A DNA stretch of 64,000 bases from positions 248,001 to 312,000 of the forward strand of contig SADC01001182.1 in assembly GCA_004194705.1 (NCBI GenBank), written 5' to 3'. Below are positions 58,597 through 64,000 of the stretch, piece by piece. Source of the DNA: Ditylenchus dipsaci (lineage: Eukaryota; Nematoda; Chromadorea; Rhabditida; Anguinidae). The translations under genes were made by a program, and so were the position numbers. The notes beneath the pieces were generated by a model, which saw only the letters and a program-made list of their open reading frames with translations, did no database searches and was not told where the DNA came from. Position 1 is the stretch's first letter. Every line of letters begins with the position of its first letter.

Positions 58597-58840
58597 GACG
58601 CTAGTAGCGAATAGCCCCCCCCCCCCAACGATTTTCACTTTTTTTACTTAAGTGAAAAGTACCCAAATTTATGTCCCAAACCCTGGAAAATGTGCGCAAA
58701 CTCTTCATTAGTCACAACTTCCGTACGCTGGCCTACCCCAAGCCTAAGGGCTAAGCCTAAACTTGTTGTTTGCAAGGGTAGTTACAGCAATTTTTAAAGG
58801 TCGGATGCTTGGGGGGGGGGTATTCGCTACTAGCGCCGCC
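58597..58840. mobile_element. GCGCTAG/poly-C element
   Basis: Left GACGCTAGTAGCGAATAGC plus C tract; right G tract plus TATTCGCTACTAGCGCC. The interior carries GTACGCTGGCCTACCCCAAG. Confidence 0.7.
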
Positions 58841-59166
58841 GATTTTTATGTAGAAAAGTGTCTGAAAATCGGTTTTTAACCATTTTTAGAGCATTAAATG
58901 CAATTAGGAGACGTTTAAACATGATTTATGAAAAATTATAAAATGCTGTTACTTACTTCACATTTGTAAATATTTTTCTAATATTGTGCCATTAAATAAT
59001 TGTTTTTACTGTTTACTTTAAATTAAATAAAAAAAATTAAAAAAAATATTTTGGACCATTGCATTGACGATGCGAATTTCACACTTGTAATTAGCAGGAG
59101 AAATTAATTTTACAAATATTTTATAGTGTTGTTCAAAACGTTTTTTGAAGCGGAGGAAACTTTATA

Positions 59167-59370
59167 CCGTATTTTCTGTATTAAGTCCCCCGGGGGAGTT
59201 ATTGTTCAAACTCAAAAAGGTGAGAAAATTTTGAGGTCGATTTTGAGGTTTTGGGTGCTCAACTCAAATCTGAAAAGTGGAATCAGGAACACTCGTGGTA
59301 ATTAAGAAAATGCAAAAAACAGATTTGCAAAATATTTTCTCTAGGCTGAGATATGAGGTCCACTAGGAAC
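59167..59370. repeat. Truncated CCGTATTTTC element
   Basis: TA|CCGTATTTTCTGTATTAAG opens a copy related to 58216-58474. The right end is missing; similarity fades after GGCTGAGATATGAGGTCC. Confidence 0.6.
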
Positions 59371-59439
59371 AACAGGCACCTATCTGCGCCTCTATCGTAT
59401 TTTGAAATTGTAATAGATATCAATCCATCTCATACTTCC

Positions 59440-59965
59440 CTGATTACCCCTTCCTGTGTACCCCGCCCATCCTGGCTACCCTTTTCCTGGGTACTCCCCT
59501 CCTGCCTTCAAAGCTCCCGCCCACTCTCCTCATTCGGTACTTTCCTGGTGGTTTGGAGGATATCCAGGTAGTTAAGTCCCCATTCTGGTGGTTTCCACGT
59601 AGTTCGGGCTCGGTCCTGATGGTCCGGGTACTTTCCTGGTGATTCAGGTCCATCCTGGTAGTTCAAGCCCATCCTGCTGATTGGGGTTCTCCATGTGGTT
59701 TGGGACATATTCTGGTGGTTGGGGTATTCACGTTGTTCGAGATCCATTGTAGTAATTGGGGTTCCCCACGTAATTTGAGACTTATCCTGGTGGTTCGGGA
59801 CCAGCCCTCCTGGTTAAGTTACTTTTTTGGTGATTCGGAGGTAACCACGTCGTTTGGACCGCATCCTGGTGATTCAGGCCCTATATGGTGGTTTGGGCCA
59901 CATCCTGGTGATTCGTGCTCGGTCCTAGTGGTTTGGCCTCACTCTGAAGATTTATTTGCAAGGGG
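59440..59965. repeat. Tandem CATCCTGGTGGTTTGGG array
   Basis: About 30 degenerate ~17-bp units of CATCCTGGTGGTTTGGG run through the block. Open frames on both strands here are repeat translations, not genes. Confidence 0.8.
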
Positions 59966-60323
59966 TATAGGCTTAGGGTTTTTAATAGTTGGTAATCAAT
60001 CACAAAACTGAACTTTGAGTGGATCAGAATTAAACCTGCGCCAAAAAATAGTTTTCGTAGGCATTTGCCCCTCTCAAAACGCTTATTTTTCGACGATATT
60101 TTTCTTAAACGAAAGCTGACATTCTGAGGAACACGGTGAATTTACCCACAAAAAGTATTACCCCTTCTGCGACCTATTTTGGGCCTTCGACATTTCTTTA
60201 TTCAATATTCATCACAAATCAGTCAAAAGTTAACAAAACAACATCAAATTCTGCATCAATAATATTTTCCTAACTTATGCCTCATTTAGTTATTTATTTA
60301 GATATAATCAAATTTTAGTCACA

Positions 60324-61775
60324 CAGTCAACTCTCGCTATAGTGCGAGGTATAACGACGACTCGATATAGTTGCGATCGGATACCGCGACTCAATACACC
60401 GGGTCTCAAGTTCAACTCCCAATATGTGTAATTTGTATTTTTTGTTATTTGTTTTATTTGGGTAATATTTAATTCTGTCCCCAAATTTCTGAAACATGTC
60501 CCCAAATTCCCTGAAAAATGTCCCCGAAAGTAAAATGTTCCCAAATTGCTGAAAAATGTCCCCAAATCTCCGAAAAATGTCCCTAAATATTCTAAATATG
60601 TCACCAAATTTTTATTCTTTCCTATTTTTCATATTATCAGCTTTAATTGATATGTTTTTTGATGGAAAAAGAAGCGATGAGAATTTATTTGACACCAAAC
60701 ATGTCACTTTTTGATAAAAATTTCAAGTTTTACTAACCCGTTAAAGATTTGCATAATTTTCAGCCGAAATGTCAGAAGATTGTTTTATTCAAACATTCAT
60801 TTGAACAACCTTCGTCAGTGGCAACAACATGTAACAAAAAATTATTCGACATTTCCATACTCCTACTCCAGACTTCTGTCTTAAACTTTTATGCATCTGC
60901 TTAGCCGGTTTTCGGACTCAGCCAGCAAGCATTGTTGAGCTTAGAAGAAGAATTCAGCTTTCTTGCGATGAACTGCCGTGGAAGATGGTTGATCATGCCG
61001 AACGAAATCCTGCTCCGCAGCAGCATAGAAGTTCAAGGCAGAAGGGGACAGAAGGCTGGGGGTACACATGGAGATGCGAATATTTTGAACTCTCAGGTTC
61101 AAATTCCCCTGGATGCACATCCAATTTTGTTATAGGGAAGCTGATAATATGAAAAACAGGGAAGAATAAAAATTTGGGGACATATTTAAGAATATTTGGG
61201 GACATTTTTTAGCAATTTGGGGACAAAATTAATCACCACCCGTTCTATTTGTAGTGGACTTTTATGCTGTTTGTTCTTCTAGATTCTTTAGAGCATTCGG
61301 TACCCTTTCAGATTTTTATTCGAATTAGCACCTTTTTCAAATTCTTAGGCTTATTTTATTGTCTTTTTTCTAACTTAGGCAAAGCCTTAGGCACAGGCTA
61401 GCCAAGCGCACGTTAGGACGGGCACAAATATGTTTCCCGAACTACCAAAAGGCTGAAAAATAACAAAAATTAGTAAAGCCGCGAATCCGAGCGATACTCT
61501 GCATAATTTATCCCTTCATAAGCTCTGTTGCCGAATTCTAAAGAGGACACCTACGGATTAAGTAAAAAATAGCGTATTTATCGGGTATTTGTTTATTACA
61601 TAAATTCATGCTGCTTTTCTAATTTTTAGGTATATGTCTATTTATACAAAGAGATTAAAAAATACCATAAAATATCCAGCAACACATATTGGAAGTTGAA
61701 CTTGAGACCCGGTGTATCGAGTCGCAACTGTATCGAGTTGCAGTATCAAGTCACAATGTGTATCTGTGCCATCCG
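60324..61775. mobile_element. Tc1/mariner-type element, decayed
   Basis: The left end CAGTCAACTCTCGCTATAGT, then CGATATAGTTGCGATCGG and GGGTCTCAAGTTCAACTCCC, is answered by GGAAGTTGAACTTGAGACCC and CGACTCGATACA-like sequence (complement) at 61690-61740. The ends match those of the CAGTCNACTCTCGATATAG MITEs. Inner arrays of TGTCCCCAAATTTCTGAAA (60475-60605) and the complement (61160-61230) form a second inverted pair. A transposase fragment is inside. Confidence 0.6.
60905..61140 (+). pseudogene. Tc1/mariner-like transposase C-terminal fragment
   Basis: In one plus frame: ASIVELRRRIQLSCDELPWK, then MVDHAERNPAPQQHRSSRQK and a Gly/Trp-rich tail ending CEYFEL. This resembles the C-terminal end of Tc1/mariner (IS630-type) transposases, where 'eLr.rI...c..ip...l' is followed by 'R...c....Gg.fe'. 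It starts after a TTAG acceptor-like site and ends CTCAG|GTTC. The DDE core is absent. Assignment is by pattern only. Confidence 0.45.
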
Positions 61776-63659
61776 CATTATACATCGTTAAAGCTGGCAA
61801 CTAAAAGATCCGAAAAAATTTAAACGACAAAAAGATAAAAGAAAATATAAGTAAACAATTTTAGATAACGTTTAAAGATATTGCCAAATCTTCATACGGG
61901 ATGGAAAAAGCTTTGGCAATATCTGGCAATTGCCTGGCAATTGCCATTAAACAACCCTAATTATGCCCTATTTTTTATCTCCTTTTATTTACAAGTTTGG
62001 TGTCGAAACGATCCTCACACTCTTAGCTATCCAACAAAATCATCAGCGCAGGATTTCACACCCGCTGGAGCTCATTTACAGGCTAAGACAGACTTATTTT
62101 CCGAAAATCGATCGTTTTTTCGGGTCTTCAGCCGGAGCTCATTATAGCAACTCCTCCAAAAAGGGTTTTAACTACTGTTTTGTGTGTTTTAGGGACTGAA
62201 ACGTGCAGAAAACATCTTTTTAGGTGGGGGACGGCACTTTTTAAAGAAAAAAAATTTTTTGGCCAAATTTTGACTTTTTGGCTCGGGGGACCAAGGTAAT
62301 TCAACCTAAAAGGGTTACTGGATGTACCCAAATGACCAAGAAAGACAGAATTTGAGCGTATTTTCGATAAATGGGACCTACCACATAAAGAAATTCTCGT
62401 ATGCATACATTTTTTAACTCTCACTAGGAACGCCGTCACATCGCTTGATGAGCTCCACTGCATAAATTTTTTTGTGGCCATACTAACTTCTGAGTTTTTT
62501 TATGTCATTAAAAGCCTCAGTGAAGCCCTGTGAAAATAAAAAATCTAACAGTGCTGACTTTGTGTTACTTTCCATTATTTATATGAATATTTGTACAAAA
62601 AATCACAAAAAACCCCAAATTGCATTTTGAAGAGAAAAGACTGTTTTGAAATTTTTGGCGTTTTGTTTGTCTTAAACTGAGCAGAAAACTAAATTTTGAA
62701 ACCGCGTGACGTCTCATATACTCAAAGAATATACTCAAATACAGCCAAGATTCTGAGCTTTCATTTGAGCTAATATCCAGAGAAAACGATGATGTGTACC
62801 TAGAGTTAAAATTAAAAACCAATTAACGATGTTTAATTCCACGCAAGTCTTTATTTTGACGGTCATTTGCATAATATCCCTAAATTAGGGTATTTGCTGA
62901 CATTAAAGTATTGCTGGAAATATTTGCAATTTATTGCTGGATGGTTTTTGCCTTTGAAAATCAGTTTACTTACTAAAAAGTAGAGTAAAAGAATAGGGTG
63001 AACACCCAGGGGGATTTGAACCGTCGACCCTAGGCGATGCGTATATAAAGTTTCCTCCCCCTTAACGACTCAAAAGAGCATAGTGCCAAGCGAAAGTAAT
63101 TCAAAATGTTACTTTAGAGCCACATTTAGTTACCGAAGCTTGTGCATAGTTAAAATTTGGATTAGCAACATCAATATATCAGAAAATATCAGAATTACAA
63201 AATATTATTTTACCGGAAACTTCGCCCGTTTTTTCAAAATTTGTCTTTTTCTGTACAGATTTTTTTACCTTACTTGGATAATAATGGCCTCAAAACTCAA
63301 TTTTAAAATAATTAGAGCCTGAAAAATATTTTTTGAGCTTCTGAGATGACCTTGGATTGATATGGGGTGTATAGATACTTTAAAAAGTTGACTTGGGGGA
63401 AGCTGGGTCTTTTCACGTTTTTTTGGCTAAGTTTATAATTCGACTGCAATTTTGATTGCAAATTTTTGACTGAAAATAAAGTAGTCGAAAATTTTGTTGA
63501 AAGAAATTTGAAAAAAAAAACGGACGAACTATCCAGAGAAAATACAGGCATAACTTATGGTCATATTTTGGGCCGTCTATTCTGCCTTACCCTGCAAATA
63601 ATTTAAAACAAGTGAACAAAGGCACAAACACACCCAAACACATTCAGTCAATCAAACAA
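61776..63659. other. Intergenic with partial repeats
   Basis: 62170-62400 is a partial arm of the CTGAAACGTGCAGAAAAC / ACCAAGGTAATTCAACC long-TIR family, with part of the CCTACCRCATAAA module. 62998-63060 contains a tRNA-like B-box on the minus strand (GGTTCAAATCCC). The remainder shows nothing that can be supported. Confidence 0.5.
62998..63065 (-). repeat. tRNA-like fragment
   Basis: The minus strand reads GGTTCAAATCCCCCTGGGTG, a B-box/T-arm-like end. Upstream GTTAAGGGGGAGGAAAC does not form a normal D-arm. It is probably a degraded tRNA pseudogene or SINE head. Confidence 0.35.
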
Positions 63660-63760
63660 CTAATAAGCTAATATTCCAAAAGCAACTACCAATAAAACTA
63701 ACATTTTTGCGAGACTGTTAACTTTGACCGATCCACTGGCTTCATCTTCCTCAACCACAC
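63660..63760 (-). CDS. Last exon of a gene continuing beyond the right edge
   Basis: The minus strand has a clean acceptor (AAATATTGCAG) followed, in phase 1, by VVEEDEASGSVKVNSLAK and then MLVLLVVAFGILAY and a TAG stop. The final 15-17 residues form one hydrophobic segment directly at the C terminus. The encoded protein is therefore tail-anchored, or has a C-terminal membrane or GPI-type signal. No upstream exon is recognisable in the remaining 240 bp, and the family is not identified. Confidence 0.6.
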
Positions 63761-64000
63761 CTGCAATATTTATATAGGTTAAAAAGCCACACAAACATCA
63801 AACTAAAATTAGTAACTAGCTAAAATTGAAAAAATGAGAACAGCAATGGCACACTAACGTATATCTTATTTCGCAACATTTTCCGTAAAAGAATTTTCAT
63901 TTTTGAATTGTTTGGGCTAGGATAGGATCCGGTCGGCTAACCAAAACCCACATTTTTCGTCAACAAACCGAAATAAAAAACCAGGCAAGAAAAACATATG

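Noticed and set aside
59444..59747. Overlapping open frames on both strands
   Set aside because: They are translations of the CATCCTGGTGGTTTGGG tandem array, which stays open in several frames because the unit lacks stops.

Overview
This is a eukaryotic, animal nuclear window. It is AT-rich, with protein-coding genes split by GT-AG introns. There are no operons, no ribosome-binding sites and no organised prokaryotic features. The gene content (a BMP5-8/60A-type TGF-beta ligand, class III alcohol dehydrogenase, a cytochrome b561 relative, PEX6 and a PDZ membrane protein) together with FLYWCH-type MULE transposases points to a bilaterian invertebrate. The phylum cannot be fixed from the sequence. 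Introns fall into two classes: minimal ones of about 43-57 nt, and ones of 0.4-5 kb filled with transposable elements.

Layout. 1-6260: repeat-only intergenic DNA (a 420 bp foldback, a tRNA-derived fragment, a foldback nest with a MULE remnant, a 0.9 kb TTAA foldback). 6261-11671 (-): class III alcohol dehydrogenase, 12 exons. 11672-13319: palindromes and tandem repeats. 13320-21147 (+): BMP-type ligand; its first large intron holds a MULE with a spliced transposase remnant. 21148-23868: nearly empty except one foldback. 23869-28317 (-): cytochrome b561-like protein with a 3.7 kb element-filled intron. 28318-35977: nested elements plus one good exon at 30819-30962 that may be an upstream PEX6 exon. 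35978-44407 (+): PEX6, 15 exons assigned. 44408-47645: elements. 47646-58025 (+): a single-pass membrane protein with a PDZ domain, whose introns hold a 2 kb hAT-type element, a third MULE and a solo LTR. 58026-63659: elements, including a Tc1/mariner-type remnant. 63660-63760 (-): last exon of a gene running off the right edge.

The host genes are unrelated single genes and do not form a pathway or cluster; ADH class III and PEX6 are housekeeping. The most distinctive content is the mobile DNA. At least three MULE-type transposase remnants sit between ends built of short tandem arrays, a layout like Drosophila Foldback/NOF. Other groups are TTAA-flanked MITEs, TA-flanked pogo/mariner-like MITEs, two elements with 8-bp duplications and a poly-C 'GCGCTAC' family. 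Several insertions lie within 5-20 bp of splice sites.

Three conserved proteins have unusual sequence features: a BMP without the interchain cysteine, a PEX6 with a degenerate D1 Walker A, and a cytochrome b561 relative lacking two of four heme-ligand histidines. Reading frames break by one base at short G/C runs in two of the genes, with a further phase mismatch in a third. This most likely reflects homopolymer under-calling in the assembly, but real gene decay is not excluded.
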